Below are positions 8,962-18,947 of a DNA stretch of 64,000 nucleotides, piece by piece. This stretch comes from Pseudomonas oryzicola (lineage in GTDB: Bacteria; Pseudomonadota; Gammaproteobacteria; Pseudomonadales; Pseudomonadaceae): the NCBI RefSeq assembly GCF_014269185.2, contig NZ_JABWRZ020000001.1, forward strand, positions 1,699,001-1,763,000. Direction: 5' to 3'. Made by a program: the position numbers and the translations under genes. Each line of letters starts with the position of its first letter. Within the stretch, counting starts at the first letter, position 1. Below the pieces are notes generated by a model. The model ran no database searches and had not been told where the DNA came from. It saw only the letters and a list, made by a program, of their open reading frames with translations.

Positions 8962-9045
8962 GATGCTCAGGTAGCCGATGAAGGTGAAGAGGACGATGGA
9001 GACGACTTGCAGGGTGAGCGCAAGAGGCGCGGTGAGACGGGCATG
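8962..9045 (-). pseudogene. Remnant of an MFS transporter N terminus
   Basis: On the minus strand one frame reads LTAPLALTLQVVSIVLFTF followed by IGYLSI. This is the first membrane helix typical of YfcJ/YhhS-like MFS transporters of Pseudomonas. The nearest ATG (9044) is out of frame with it, and similarity to the family stops after about 25 residues. I read it as the decayed start of a transporter gene whose body has been lost. The match is from memory of the family, over a short stretch. Confidence 0.4.
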
Positions 9046-9134
9046 AGAGCCTGCGTGGGTTCTGGACGGTGTGAAAACGTGATGACGGGAGTAGCGGGCA
9101 GGTCAGCCGTTTTCACACAGTCGGGGATGCGCGG

Positions 9135-9263
9135 TTAGTCCTGGTCAGCGCTGGATTTATCGTCACCATCCTGTTCGACGGCAGTTGCCGGCTCGGCGTG
9201 AACGGTTACGGTTGGCTCTTCTGGGTTCAGGCTTGGGAAGGGAAGATTCGGGATTTCATGCAT
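9135..9263 (-). CDS. Small hypothetical protein (42 aa)
   Basis: The ORF starts at ATG 9263 behind a good Shine-Dalgarno (GCGAGGAACGACGAG-ATG) and encodes a 42-residue peptide beginning MHEIPNLPFPSLNPEEP. It has an acidic tail and no membrane segment or signal peptide. The strong ribosome site and the ordered, proline-rich N terminus suggest a real gene rather than chance. No function is known to me. It lies downstream of phhB in the same direction but beyond a strong terminator, so it needs its own promoter. Confidence 0.6.
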   Translation of the reverse strand: MHEIPNLPFPSLNPEEPTVTVHAEPATAVEQDGDDKSSADQD

Positions 9264-9420
9264 CTCGTCGTTCCTCGCAAGTGTGAGTGAAAAGTCTGCG
9301 CCAGGCGCGTTTGAAGCTTCGCAAAGCTGGGGCAGGATACACAAGTCTGGATGACAGTTTGGTTTTTTTGCCGGTCGCTGGTCGGTTTTGCGGGCGAACA
9401 GCGGACATTTGTTGGCCAAC

Positions 9421-9474
9421 GAAAAGGGGCCTCTGTGGCAGCGGTTTTACCCGCTGCCACAGAGGCCCCTTTTC
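9421..9474. terminator. Strong hairpin terminator downstream of phhB
   Basis: A perfect 24-bp inverted repeat (arms 9421-9444 and 9451-9474) has a 6-nt loop. The A-rich outer ends become U runs on either strand, so it can act both ways. It lies 8 bp past the phhB stop. Confidence 0.88.
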
Positions 9475-9482
9475 TTCACGGG

Positions 9483-9839
9483 TTACTTGCGGCCTTCAGC
9501 CGTCTGCGCAACCTTGTCAGTGCGTGCGCACATGATGAAGTCATTGCGGTGCAGGCCCTTGATCGAGTGGCTCCACCAGGTCACGGTGACCTTGCCCCAC
9601 TCGGTCAGCAGGCCCGGGTGGTGGCCTTCGGCTTCGGCGATTTCGCCCACGGCATTGGTGAACGCCAGGGCGTGCTTGAAGTTCTTGAACAGGAAGACGC
9701 GCTCCAGCTCCATGTGGCCATCGCGTACTTCGATGTTCCAGTCCGGGATCTCGCGAATCAGCTCGGCCAGCTCCTCGTCAGTGACTTTCGGGGCGTCGGC
9801 ACGGCAGGCTTCGCAATGGGCTTGGTTCAAGGCATTCAT
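9483..9839 (-). CDS. phhB: Pterin-4a-carbinolamine dehydratase
   Basis: PhhB dehydrates the 4a-hydroxytetrahydropterin made by phenylalanine hydroxylase and so recycles the cofactor. The product is 118 aa, the usual length. It has the family motif around [20 protein letters not shown], which carries the catalytic histidines, and [16 protein letters not shown] before it. ATG 9839 is used; an extension to 9872 lacks support. It follows phhA by about 40 bp and forms the phhAB operon. Confidence 0.95.
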   Translation of the reverse strand: MNALNQAHCEACRADAPKVTDEELAELIREIPDWNIEVRDGHMELERVFLFKNFKHALAFTNAVGEIAEAEGHHPGLLTEWGKVTVTWWSHSIKGLHRNDFIMCARTDKVAQTAEGRK

Positions 9840-9878
9840 GTGGTGTTTTCCGGTTCGAGTTGTTATCGGCAAGGTCGC

Positions 9879-10667
9879 TCAGGCAGCGACCTTGGGTGGA
9901 AACTTCGGTGCGTGCAGGCCCAGTTGCATGGCTTCATGAACCATGCCCATGATGTCTTCGTGGGCCAGGTCGAACAGGCGTTTCATGTTCGGCAGCACGA
10001 AATACAGCGGCTGCAGGATGTCGATGCGATACGGGGTGCGCATGGCTTCGATCGGGTCGAAGGCCTGGTGCTCCGGCTCGGCAGACAGACTGTAGACGGT
10101 TTCTTTCGGCGACGAGAGGATGCCGCCGCCATAGATCTTGCGGCCTTGAGCGGTTTCGATGAGGCCGAATTCGATGGTCATCCAGTACAGGCGCGCCAGG
10201 TATACGCGCTGTTCCTTGGTCGCCGCCAGGCCGAGCTTGCCGTAGGTATGGGTGAACTCGGCGAACCAGGGGTTGGTCAGCAGTGGGCAATGGCCGAAGA
10301 TCTCGTGGAAGATATCGGGCTCTTGCAGGTAGTCCAGCTCCTCCGGGGTACGGATGAAGGTGGCCACCGGGAAGCGCTTGCTGGCGAGCAATTCAAAGAA
10401 GGTCTGGAAGGGGATCAGTGCCGGCACCCGGGCAACCTGCCAGCCCGTGGTGGCGCCCAGCACCTTGTTGATCTCGCCCAGTTGCGGAATCCGGTCGTGC
10501 GGCAGCTTGAGCTGGTCGATGCCGTCCAGGTATTCCTGGCATGCGCGGCCTTCGATCACTTTCAGCTGGCGGGTGATCAGGGTGTTCCATACCGCATGCT
10601 CTTGCTGCGGGTAGTCGATAAAACCGTGCGCATCGGGCTCGCGTGCCACGTATTGCGTCTGTTTCAT
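9879..10667 (-). CDS. phhA: Phenylalanine 4-monooxygenase
   Basis: This pterin- and iron-dependent enzyme converts phenylalanine to tyrosine, the first step of phenylalanine catabolism. The product is 262 aa, typical of monomeric bacterial PhhA without a regulatory ACT domain. The iron ligands are visible as H121 and H126 (PDIFHEIFGHCPLL) and E166 (YWMTIEFGLI). ATG 10667 has an AGGAGAG ribosome site. It leads the phhAB operon and is divergent from its activator gene phhR, with a candidate PhhR box between them. Confidence 0.97.
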   Translation of the reverse strand: MKQTQYVAREPDAHGFIDYPQQEHAVWNTLITRQLKVIEGRACQEYLDGIDQLKLPHDRIPQLGEINKVLGATTGWQVARVPALIPFQTFFELLASKRFPVATFIRTPEELDYLQEPDIFHEIFGHCPLLTNPWFAEFTHTYGKLGLAATKEQRVYLARLYWMTIEFGLIETAQGRKIYGGGILSSPKETVYSLSAEPEHQAFDPIEAMRTPYRIDILQPLYFVLPNMKRLFDLAHEDIMGMVHEAMQLGLHAPKFPPKVAA

Positions 10668-10786
10668 GTGGCTCTCCTGGTGAGGGCTTTTCTTGTTATG
10701 TGCAGGACATGCCTAAGGAATATCCCTTCACCGGCTGCTTTGCACGGGGGTGAGAAGCGGGCGGGATGGGCTTTTGGCGGGGCTTT

Positions 10787-10804
10787 CGTAACGAATATTT
10801 TACA
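10787..10804. promoter_or_regulatory. Candidate PhhR (TyrR-type) box in the phhA-phhR intergenic region
   Basis: On the minus strand the site reads TGTAAA-N6-GTTACG, two mismatches from TGTAAA-N6-TTTACA. It lies 120 bp from the phhA start and the same distance from phhR, a sensible place for a site controlling phhA and perhaps phhR itself. Confidence 0.55.
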
Positions 10805-10923
10805 AAGCGCGGCAGGTGTCGGAAAATCCGAGGCATCTGGCTGATGCTTTGGCGGTTTTTGTCAGCTTATCTTTACGACTTTTCTGCGGCGCGTTTAAAA
10901 ACATCGTCGCTTCGAGAGCCCTC

Positions 10924-12483
10924 ATGCGTATCAAAGTGCATTGCCAGAACCGTATTGGCATCCTGCGCGACATCCTCAACCTGCTGGTGCAGTACGGCAT
11001 CAACGTGCTGCGCGGCGAGGTGGGGGGGGACCATGGCAACGCCATCTACCTGCATTGCCCGAACCTGATCAATTTGCAGTTCCAGGCGCTGCGGCCCAAG
11101 TTCGAGGCCATCGCCGGGGTGTTCGGCGTCAAGCGCGTGGGGTTGATGCCCAGCGAGCGCCGCCATATGGAGCTGAATGCGCTGCTGGGGGCGCTGGACT
11201 TCCCGGTGCTGTCGATCGACATGGGTGGCAGCATCGTCGCCGCCAACCGCGCGGCAGCCCAGTTGCTGGGGGTACGCGTGGACGAGGTGCCGGGCATGCC
11301 GCTGGCGCGCTATGTGGAAGACTTCGACCTGCCGGAGCTGGTACGCGCCAACAAGTCGCGCATCAACGGCCTGCGCATCAAGGTCAAGGGTGACGTGTTC
11401 CTGGCCGATATCGCGCCGCTGCAGTCCGAGCATGACGACAGCGAGGCGCTGGCCGGTGCAGTGCTGACCCTGCACCGCGCCGACCGTATCGGCGAGCGTA
11501 TCTACAATGTGCGCAAGCAGGAGTTGCGCGGTTTCGACAGCATCTTCCAGAGCTCACGGGTCATGGCTGCCGTGGTCCGCGAGGCGCGGCGCATGGCGCC
11601 ACTGGATGCGCCCTTGCTGATCGAGGGGGAGACGGGCACCGGCAAGGAGTTGCTCGCACGTGCCTGCCACTTGGCCAGCCCGCGCGGCCAGTCGCCGCTG
11701 ATGGCGCTGAACTGCGCCGGCTTGCCCGAGTCGATGGCCGAGACCGAGTTGTTCGGTTACGGCCCTGGCGCCTTCGAAGGTGCGCGGGCCGAGGGCAAGC
11801 TGGGGCTGCTGGAGCTGACCGCCGGGGGCACGCTGTTCCTTGACGGGGTAGGGGAAATGAGCCCGCGCCTGCAGGTGAAGTTGCTGCGCTTTCTGCAGGA
11901 CGGCTGCTTCCGCCGCGTAGGCAGCGATGAAGAGGTGTACCTGGACGTGCGGGTGATCTGCGCGACCCAGGTGGATTTGTCCGAATTGTGCGCCCGTGGC
12001 GAGTTTCGCCAGGACCTGTATCACCGGCTCAATGTGTTGTCACTGCACATTCCGCCCTTGCGCGAATGCATGGACGGCCTGGAAGGGCTGGTGCAGCACT
12101 TTCTCGACCAGGCCAGCCGGCAGATCGGTTGTGCCATGCCGCGCCTGGCGCCGGCGGCGATGGACAAACTTGCCCAGTACCATTGGCCGGGCAATGTAAG
12201 GCAACTGGAAAACGTTTTGTTCCAGGCGGTTTCGTTGTGCGATGGCGGCGTGGTCAAGAGCGAACATATTCGCTTGCCGGATTATGGCGCGCGGCAACCG
12301 CTGGGTGAGTTCTCGCTGGACGGGGATCTTTCACAGATCGTCGGGCGCTTCGAGAAAGCGGTGCTGGAAAGTTTGATGGGAGAGTTTCCGAGCAGTCGGG
12401 CTTTAGGTAAGAGATTGGGTGTTTCGCATACCACGATTGCCAATAAGTTGCGGGAGTACTCGTTGGGCAAGTCAGTAGATTAA
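10924..12483 (+). CDS. phhR: TyrR-family activator of aromatic amino-acid catabolism
   Basis: PhhR activates phhAB and other aromatic amino-acid genes in response to phenylalanine or tyrosine. The product is 519 aa. An ACT domain occupies residues about 1-75 (MRIKVHCQNRIGILRDILN), then a PAS domain (about 80-190), an AAA+ sigma-54-interaction-type domain (about 205-430, Walker A GETGTGKE) and a C-terminal Fis-type helix-turn-helix. The sigma-54 contact loop GAFTGA is changed to GAFEGA, so it probably works with sigma-70 as E. coli TyrR does. ATG 10924 is chosen on homology; the frame is open back to 10816. Confidence 0.95.
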   Translation: MRIKVHCQNRIGILRDILNLLVQYGINVLRGEVGGDHGNAIYLHCPNLINLQFQALRPKFEAIAGVFGVKRVGLMPSERRHMELNALLGALDFPVLSIDMGGSIVAANRAAAQLLGVRVDEVPGMPLARYVEDFDLPELVRANKSRINGLRIKVKGDVFLADIAPLQSEHDDSEALAGAVLTLHRADRIGERIYNVRKQELRGFDSIFQSSRVMAAVVREARRMAPLDAPLLIEGETGTGKELLARACHLASPRGQSPLMALNCAGLPESMAETELFGYGPGAFEGARAEGKLGLLELTAGGTLFLDGVGEMSPRLQVKLLRFLQDGCFRRVGSDEEVYLDVRVICATQVDLSELCARGEFRQDLYHRLNVLSLHIPPLRECMDGLEGLVQHFLDQASRQIGCAMPRLAPAAMDKLAQYHWPGNVRQLENVLFQAVSLCDGGVVKSEHIRLPDYGARQPLGEFSLDGDLSQIVGRFEKAVLESLMGEFPSSRALGKRLGVSHTTIANKLREYSLGKSVD

Positions 12484-12523
12484 TTAGCCGTTAGTTAATA
12501 ACCCGTTAATCAGGTGGTGGCTG

Positions 12524-12562
12524 ATTGCGGGTTTACCCGCGAAAGGGGCCCGCAGGGCCCCT
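12524..12562. terminator. Hairpins between convergent phhR and the DUF2790 gene
   Basis: Two adjacent palindromes occur: GCGGGTTTACCCGC (12527-12540), and AGGGGCCC-GCA-GGGCCCCT (12544-12562) close to the end of the minus-strand gene. Neither has a long T run. The first resembles a REP core. They probably limit read-through between the convergent genes. Confidence 0.55.
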
Positions 12563-12575
12563 GATTCAAAAGGTC

Positions 12576-12830
12576 TCAGCCGTTGGAGCAGCCGTTCCCC
12601 ATCACGCGGTATTCGAGAATGTGCTTCTGGCCCTTGGAGTCTTCATAGGTCATGCGGGCTGGCACGACTTCGCATACATTGGGCACTTCGCTCATGGAAA
12701 TGACGCGGGCAATGTCCAGGTGCTGCGCATAGTTGTACTGTTCAACCGGAATCTGCTCGGCATCTTTGGCTTCGCCGGCCATTGCCGCGCCGCAAAGACT
12801 GCCAAGTACCAATACCAGTAACGCTTTCAT
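12576..12830 (-). CDS. DUF2790 family small exported protein
   Basis: The product is 84 aa with a clear signal peptide (MKALLVLVLGSLCGAAMAG) and a mature part of about 65 residues. The mature part contains VEQYNYAQHLDIARVISM and ends in EYRVMGNGCSNG, the pattern of the Pseudomonas DUF2790 family. Two cysteines (VCEVV and NGCSNG) could form a disulfide in the periplasm. The function is unknown. It stands alone, convergent with phhR and divergent from acsA. Confidence 0.88.
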   Translation of the reverse strand: MKALLVLVLGSLCGAAMAGEAKDAEQIPVEQYNYAQHLDIARVISMSEVPNVCEVVPARMTYEDSKGQKHILEYRVMGNGCSNG

Positions 12831-13227
12831 TTTCTATTTACCTGTCTAAGGTCGTGAGGGGGCGCGCGGCGCTTATGGCACCGCGTGTATTGCTGGTTTA
12901 ACTATCGGGGTAAGACGGGGATTAACGCTTGCCTTCGTGGGGGCTGTTACCAGTTGTTAATCGCCTTGCCGTTGCTGGCGAGATGAATTTTAGGGTTGTG
13001 GCCGAGGCCGAAACAGTGGGGCTTTTGATAAAGTGTTTTGACAGAATCTGTAACAATCGCCTGGAAAGCGCTCCAGTTTTTTCTTCGCCCTGGCGCTAAG
13101 GTGCATGCTAGAGCGCCTGTTCTGAACGGGCGTGCCAAATTACTACCAACGTCGAATGGCTTTTGTTGCTCTGGTACAGTTACAAACGGTTCCATACAAA
13201 AACAACTATTACACCGAGGTAACACAG
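12831..13227. other. Intergenic region upstream of acsA
   Basis: This 397-bp region separates the divergent DUF2790 gene and acsA and is visibly less GC-rich than the coding DNA. It holds a small palindrome (GTTCTGAAC near 13119) within GCGCCTGTTCTGAACGGGCG. I see no convincing promoter, RNA gene or further ORF. Confidence 0.4.
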
Positions 13228-15189
<1,962 letters not shown>

Positions 15190-15230
15190 TAGCTGCTGGG
15201 ATCGGAAAGTCCGAATGCTCGCGCGATCCC

Positions 15231-15316
15231 TGTAGGAGCGGGTTCGCCCGCGAGGCAGCCACCCGGTTGGATGGTGCCGGCGTTGCCGGTGTTCGCGGCT
15301 GAAGCCGTTCCTGCAG
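15231..15316. repeat. Pair of inverted REP elements (BIME-like)
   Basis: The left unit is TGTAGGAGCGGGTTCGCCCGCGA and the right unit, inverted, ends GTTCGCGGCTGAAGCCGTTCCTGCAG. This is the head-to-head form of P. putida REP sequences, in the space after acsA. Confidence 0.8.
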
Positions 15317-15338
15317 GCAGAGCGTGCGCAGGCAACAG

Positions 15339-15372
15339 AAAACCCCGCCCGGGCAACCGGCGGGGTTTTTGC
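15339..15372. terminator. Intrinsic terminator downstream of acsA
   Basis: Stem AAAACCCCGCC/GGCGGGGTTTT with a 9-nt loop and a T run. It lies 150 bp past acsA, beyond the REP pair. Confidence 0.85.
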
Positions 15373-15638
15373 TTTACTGTTACCCGACATTCATCGGTAA
15401 CTGATCTGTCACCGATCGTGCACGGCATCGGGGCGCCAGGAAACAAATCCGATCCGTTTCGGTGCATTTCGCCGGCAATTTTTCCGACGCAGCACACTAC
15501 ACTTGCCGTAATACAAGGGTTTGCCAATAATAGGCCCGGGAATTGCTAGGTCTATAGGTTCTATTTCTTGCGCTTTTGCATATTTTGCACTGGCTGTCAA
15601 CATCGCCCGCAGCGGTTTCAGGCGCTTCTGTAAGTAGT

Positions 15639-15685
15639 TGTCGCTTTGAAGAAATATCGACTACCGGGCTGTCGCTAGAATGCCA
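15639..15685 (+). promoter_or_regulatory. Candidate ArgR operator upstream of the arginine transporter operon
   Basis: Two direct half-sites of the Pseudomonas ArgR pattern TGTCGC-N8-AA are seen. The one at 15639 matches exactly (TGTCGC, N8, AA at 15653); the one at 15670 has CA instead of AA. A TAGAAT -10-like hexamer at 15675-15680 overlaps the second. The regulator gene argR closes the same operon, which supports an arginine-responsive promoter here. Confidence 0.55.
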
Positions 15686-15803
15686 CTCACACGCTCGTGG
15701 TCTGCGACCTTGGTCGATACCCTGCGCGGCTCGCGTTGTACCCATTCGCATATCGGGCAGCCGTTACCTGCCTTGTATTGCCCCGTACCGATGGAGTTAC
15801 CTG

Positions 15804-16589
15804 ATGAAGAAGCTCGCACTGCTTGGCGCCCTGGCGCTGTCCGTGTTTTCCCTGGTATCGCAGGCCGATGAAAAACCGTTGAAAATCGGCATCGAGGCCG
15901 CCTACCCACCCTTTGCCTTCAAGCAGCCTGATGGCAGTATCGCCGGTTTCGATTACGACATCGGCAATGCGCTGTGCGAAGAGATGAAAGCCAAGTGCAC
16001 CTGGGTCGAGCAGGAATTCGACGGCCTGATCCCGGCGCTGAAAGTGCGCAAGATCGACGCCATCCTGTCGTCCATGTCGATCACCGAAGACCGCAAGAAA
16101 TCGGTCGACTTCACCAAGCGCTACTACCTGACCCCGGCACGCCTGGTGATGAAGGAAGGTACCACCGTCAGCGATAGCCTGGATGAGCTCAAGGGCAAGA
16201 AGATCGGCGTGCAGCGCGGTTCGATCCACGACCGCTTCGCCAAGGAAGTACTGGGCGCCAAGGGTGCCACCGTGGTGCCTTACGGCACCCAGAACGAAAT
16301 CTACCTGGACGTGGCGGCTGGTCGCCTCGATGGCACCGTGGCCGACGCCACCCTGCTGGAAGATGGCTTCCTCAAGACCGACGCCGGCAAGGGCTTTGCC
16401 TTCGTAGGGCCGTCCTTCACCGACGCCAAGTACTTCGGCGATGGCATCGGCATTGCCGTGCGCAAAGGTGACAAGGCCAACGTCGACCGCATCAACGCGG
16501 CCATCGACGCCATTCGTGCCAATGGCAAGTACAAAGAAATCGAGAAGAAGTACTTCAACTTCGATATCTACGGTCCAGACTCGAACTAA
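15804..16589 (+). CDS. aotJ: Arginine/ornithine ABC transporter, periplasmic binding protein
   Basis: This protein captures basic amino acids in the periplasm for the AotQMP importer. The product is 261 aa with a Sec signal peptide ([21 protein letters not shown], cleavage near residue 21). The mature part is a family 3 solute-binding protein ([36 protein letters not shown]). ATG 15804 follows TGGAG. It is first in an operon with two permeases, an ATPase and argR. Specificity for arginine/ornithine, rather than histidine or lysine, is inferred from the argR and AST context. Confidence 0.88.
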   Translation: MKKLALLGALALSVFSLVSQADEKPLKIGIEAAYPPFAFKQPDGSIAGFDYDIGNALCEEMKAKCTWVEQEFDGLIPALKVRKIDAILSSMSITEDRKKSVDFTKRYYLTPARLVMKEGTTVSDSLDELKGKKIGVQRGSIHDRFAKEVLGAKGATVVPYGTQNEIYLDVAAGRLDGTVADATLLEDGFLKTDAGKGFAFVGPSFTDAKYFGDGIGIAVRKGDKANVDRINAAIDAIRANGKYKEIEKKYFNFDIYGPDSN

Positions 16590-16610
16590 GACGTCGGGTT
16601 TCACCTGTGC

Positions 16611-16652
16611 AATGGTGCAAACAGCAGAGGCTCTGAGGTTTGCACCATTTTT
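16611..16652 (+). terminator. Intra-operon hairpin between aotJ and aotQ
   Basis: A 12-bp perfect stem (AATGGTGCAAAC/GTTTGCACCATT) encloses a second small stem (CAGAG-GC-TCTG) and is followed by a T run. It is terminator-like, but the next gene of the operon starts only 26 bp later. Such hairpins after binding-protein genes commonly cause partial termination or stabilise the upstream mRNA, raising the binding protein above the membrane parts. Confidence 0.7.
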
Positions 16653-16677
16653 CATTCTCTAGGTCGAGGACCTCATC

Positions 16678-17367
16678 ATGTTGAAAGGCTACGGGGCAGT
16701 CATCCTCGACGGGGCGTGGCTGACGCTGCAGCTCGCCTTGTCGTCGATGGCCCTGGCCATCGTGCTCGGCCTGATCGGTGTGGCGCTGCGCTTGTCGCCG
16801 GTGCGCTGGCTGGCCTGGCTGGGCGATCTCTACTCCACGGTGATCCGTGGCATTCCGGACCTGGTCCTGATCCTGCTGATCTTCTACGGCGGGCAAGACA
16901 TCATCAACCGGGTGGCGCCGCTGCTCGGCTACGAAGACTACATCGACCTGAACCCGTTGATCGCAGGTATCGGTACCCTGGGCTTCATCTTTGGTGCGTA
17001 CCTGTCGGAAACCTTCCGTGGCGCATTCCTGGGCATTCCCAAGGGGCAGGCCGAAGCGGGCGTGGCCTATGGCATGAGCAATCGCCAGGTGTTCTTCCGT
17101 ATCCAGGTGCCACAGATGATTCGCCTGGCGATCCCGGGTTTCACCAACAACTGGCTGGTGCTGACCAAGGCCACCGCGCTGATCTCGGTGGTCGGCCTGC
17201 AGGACATGATGTTCAAGGCCAAGCAGGCGGCCGATGCCACCCGCGAGCCTTTCACCTTCTTCCTTGCGGTGGCGGCCCTGTACCTGGTGCTGACCAGTGT
17301 CTCGCTGCTGGCCCTGAAGTATCTCGAACGCCGCTACTCGGTGGGCGTCAAGGTGGCTGAACTATGA
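16678..17367 (+). CDS. aotQ: Arginine/ornithine ABC transporter permease
   Basis: An inner-membrane permease of the HisMQ family, 229 aa with about five membrane helices. The ABC-contact loop is near residues 120-140 (IPKGQAEAGVAYGMSNRQVF). It pairs with the next permease to form the channel. Its stop overlaps the next start by 4 bp (ATGA), indicating coupled translation. The alternative name HisQ cannot be excluded from sequence alone. Confidence 0.88.
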   Translation: MLKGYGAVILDGAWLTLQLALSSMALAIVLGLIGVALRLSPVRWLAWLGDLYSTVIRGIPDLVLILLIFYGGQDIINRVAPLLGYEDYIDLNPLIAGIGTLGFIFGAYLSETFRGAFLGIPKGQAEAGVAYGMSNRQVFFRIQVPQMIRLAIPGFTNNWLVLTKATALISVVGLQDMMFKAKQAADATREPFTFFLAVAALYLVLTSVSLLALKYLERRYSVGVKVAEL

Positions 17368-18062
17368 TCTTCGACTACAACGTCGTCTGGGAGGCATTGC
17401 CGATGTACTTCGGCGGCCTGCTGACCACGCTCAAGCTATTGGCCATTTCGCTGTTCTTCGGCCTGCTGGCGGCCATTCCGCTGGGCCTGATGCGGGTCTC
17501 CAGGCAGCCGGCAGTCAACCTGGTTGCCTGGCTCTATACCTATGTGATCCGCGGCACGCCGATGCTGGTGCAGCTGTTCCTGATCTACTACGGCCTGGCG
17601 CAGTTCGAGGCGGTGCGCGAAAGCGTTCTGTGGCCGCTGCTGTCCAGCGCCACCTTCTGTGCCTGCCTGGCGTTCGGCATCAACACCAGCGCCTACACCG
17701 CTGAAATCATCGCCGGCAGCCTAAAGGCCACGCCGCATGGCGAAATCGAGGCGGCCAAGGCCGTGGGGATGTCGCGCATGAAGATGTACCGGCGCATCCT
17801 GCTGCCGTCGGCCCTGCGCCGGGCGCTGCCGCAGTACAGCAACGAAGTGATCATGATGCTGCAGACTACCAGCCTGGCGTCGATCGTCACCCTGATCGAC
17901 ATCACTGGTGCTGCGCGCACGGTCAATGCCCAGTACTACCTGCCTTTCGAGGCTTATATCACGGCGGGCGTGTTCTATCTGTGCCTGACCTTCATCCTGG
18001 TGCGCCTGTTCAAGATGGCCGAACGCCGCTGGCTCGGCTACCTGGCGCCGCGCAAGCACTGA
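17364..18062 (+). CDS. aotM: Arginine/ornithine ABC transporter permease
   Basis: The second HisMQ-family permease, 232 aa with about five membrane helices. The coupling-loop motif is EIEAAKAVGMSRMKMYRRI at about residues 128-146. The ATGA overlap with the upstream permease supports stoichiometric synthesis of the two channel subunits. The ATPase gene starts 22 bp downstream. Confidence 0.88.
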   Translation: MIFDYNVVWEALPMYFGGLLTTLKLLAISLFFGLLAAIPLGLMRVSRQPAVNLVAWLYTYVIRGTPMLVQLFLIYYGLAQFEAVRESVLWPLLSSATFCACLAFGINTSAYTAEIIAGSLKATPHGEIEAAKAVGMSRMKMYRRILLPSALRRALPQYSNEVIMMLQTTSLASIVTLIDITGAARTVNAQYYLPFEAYITAGVFYLCLTFILVRLFKMAERRWLGYLAPRKH

Positions 18063-18084
18063 CCGCTTTGTGAGAATCGACAGC

Positions 18085-18849
18085 ATGTACAAACTCGAAG
18101 TCCAAGACCTGCACAAGCGCTACGGCAGCCATGAGGTGCTCAAGGGCGTGTCCCTGTCGGCCAAGGCCGGCGATGTCATCAGCATCATTGGCTCCAGCGG
18201 TTCGGGCAAGTCGACCTTCCTGCGCTGCATCAACCTGCTGGAGCAGCCACACGCTGGCAAGATCCTGCTCAACAATGAAGAACTCAAGCTGGTCCCCGGC
18301 AAGGACGGTGCACTCAAGGCCGCCGACCCGCGTCAGTTGCAGCGCATGCGCTCGCGCCTGTCGATGGTGTTCCAGCACTTCAACCTGTGGTCGCACATGA
18401 CTGCGCTGGAGAACATCATCGAAGCGCCGGTGCATGTGCTGGGGGTGAGCCGCAAGGAAGCCCTGGAAAAGGCCGAGCACTACCTGGCCAAGGTCGGTGT
18501 CGCGCACCGCAAGGACGCGTTCCCCGGGCACATGTCCGGTGGCGAGCAGCAGCGGGTGGCCATTGCCCGGGCGCTGGCCATGGAGCCTGAGGTCATGCTG
18601 TTCGATGAGCCGACCTCGGCGCTGGACCCGGAGCTGGTGGGTGATGTGCTCAAGGTCATGCAGGCCCTGGCCCAGGAAGGCCGGACCATGGTGGTGGTAA
18701 CCCACGAAATGGGCTTTGCTCGCGAAGTCTCCAACCAGCTGGTGTTCCTGCACAAGGGCCTGGTGGAGGAGACCGGCTGCCCTCGCCAGGTACTGGCCAA
18801 CCCGCAGTCGGAGCGTCTCAAGCAGTTCCTCTCCGGCAGCCTGAAGTAA
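18085..18849 (+). CDS. aotP: Arginine/ornithine ABC transporter ATP-binding protein
   Basis: The ATPase that drives the transporter, 254 aa. It has Walker A GSSGSGKST near residue 38, the signature MSGGEQQRVAIARAL, Walker B VMLFDEPTSALDP, and the switch histidine in VVVTHEMGFA. ATG 18085 fits the HisP-type N terminus (YKLEVQDLHKRYG); an in-frame GTG at 18070 is an alternative start. It follows aotM and precedes argR in the operon. Confidence 0.92.
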   Translation: MYKLEVQDLHKRYGSHEVLKGVSLSAKAGDVISIIGSSGSGKSTFLRCINLLEQPHAGKILLNNEELKLVPGKDGALKAADPRQLQRMRSRLSMVFQHFNLWSHMTALENIIEAPVHVLGVSRKEALEKAEHYLAKVGVAHRKDAFPGHMSGGEQQRVAIARALAMEPEVMLFDEPTSALDPELVGDVLKVMQALAQEGRTMVVVTHEMGFAREVSNQLVFLHKGLVEETGCPRQVLANPQSERLKQFLSGSLK

Positions 18850-18947
18850 AAGCTGCCTATTTGCACCATAATAGGGCATGCTGCGCCGCGAGCGCAGCCT
18901 GACCCGGCGCACAGACTCGAACGATCTCAGGTTTCGGACCGCACCCT

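Noticed and set aside
8923..9138. A 71-codon plus-strand ORF after the oxidoreductase gene
   Set aside because: No ribosome site, a low-complexity acidic/basic composition, and it lies over the MFS remnant, which reads well on the other strand.
10699..10716. Sigma-54-like sequence upstream of phhA (minus strand TTAGGCATGTCCTGCACA)
   Set aside because: The distance between GG and GC is 8 bp instead of 10, which abolishes sigma-54 recognition; PhhR also lacks a proper GAFTGA loop.
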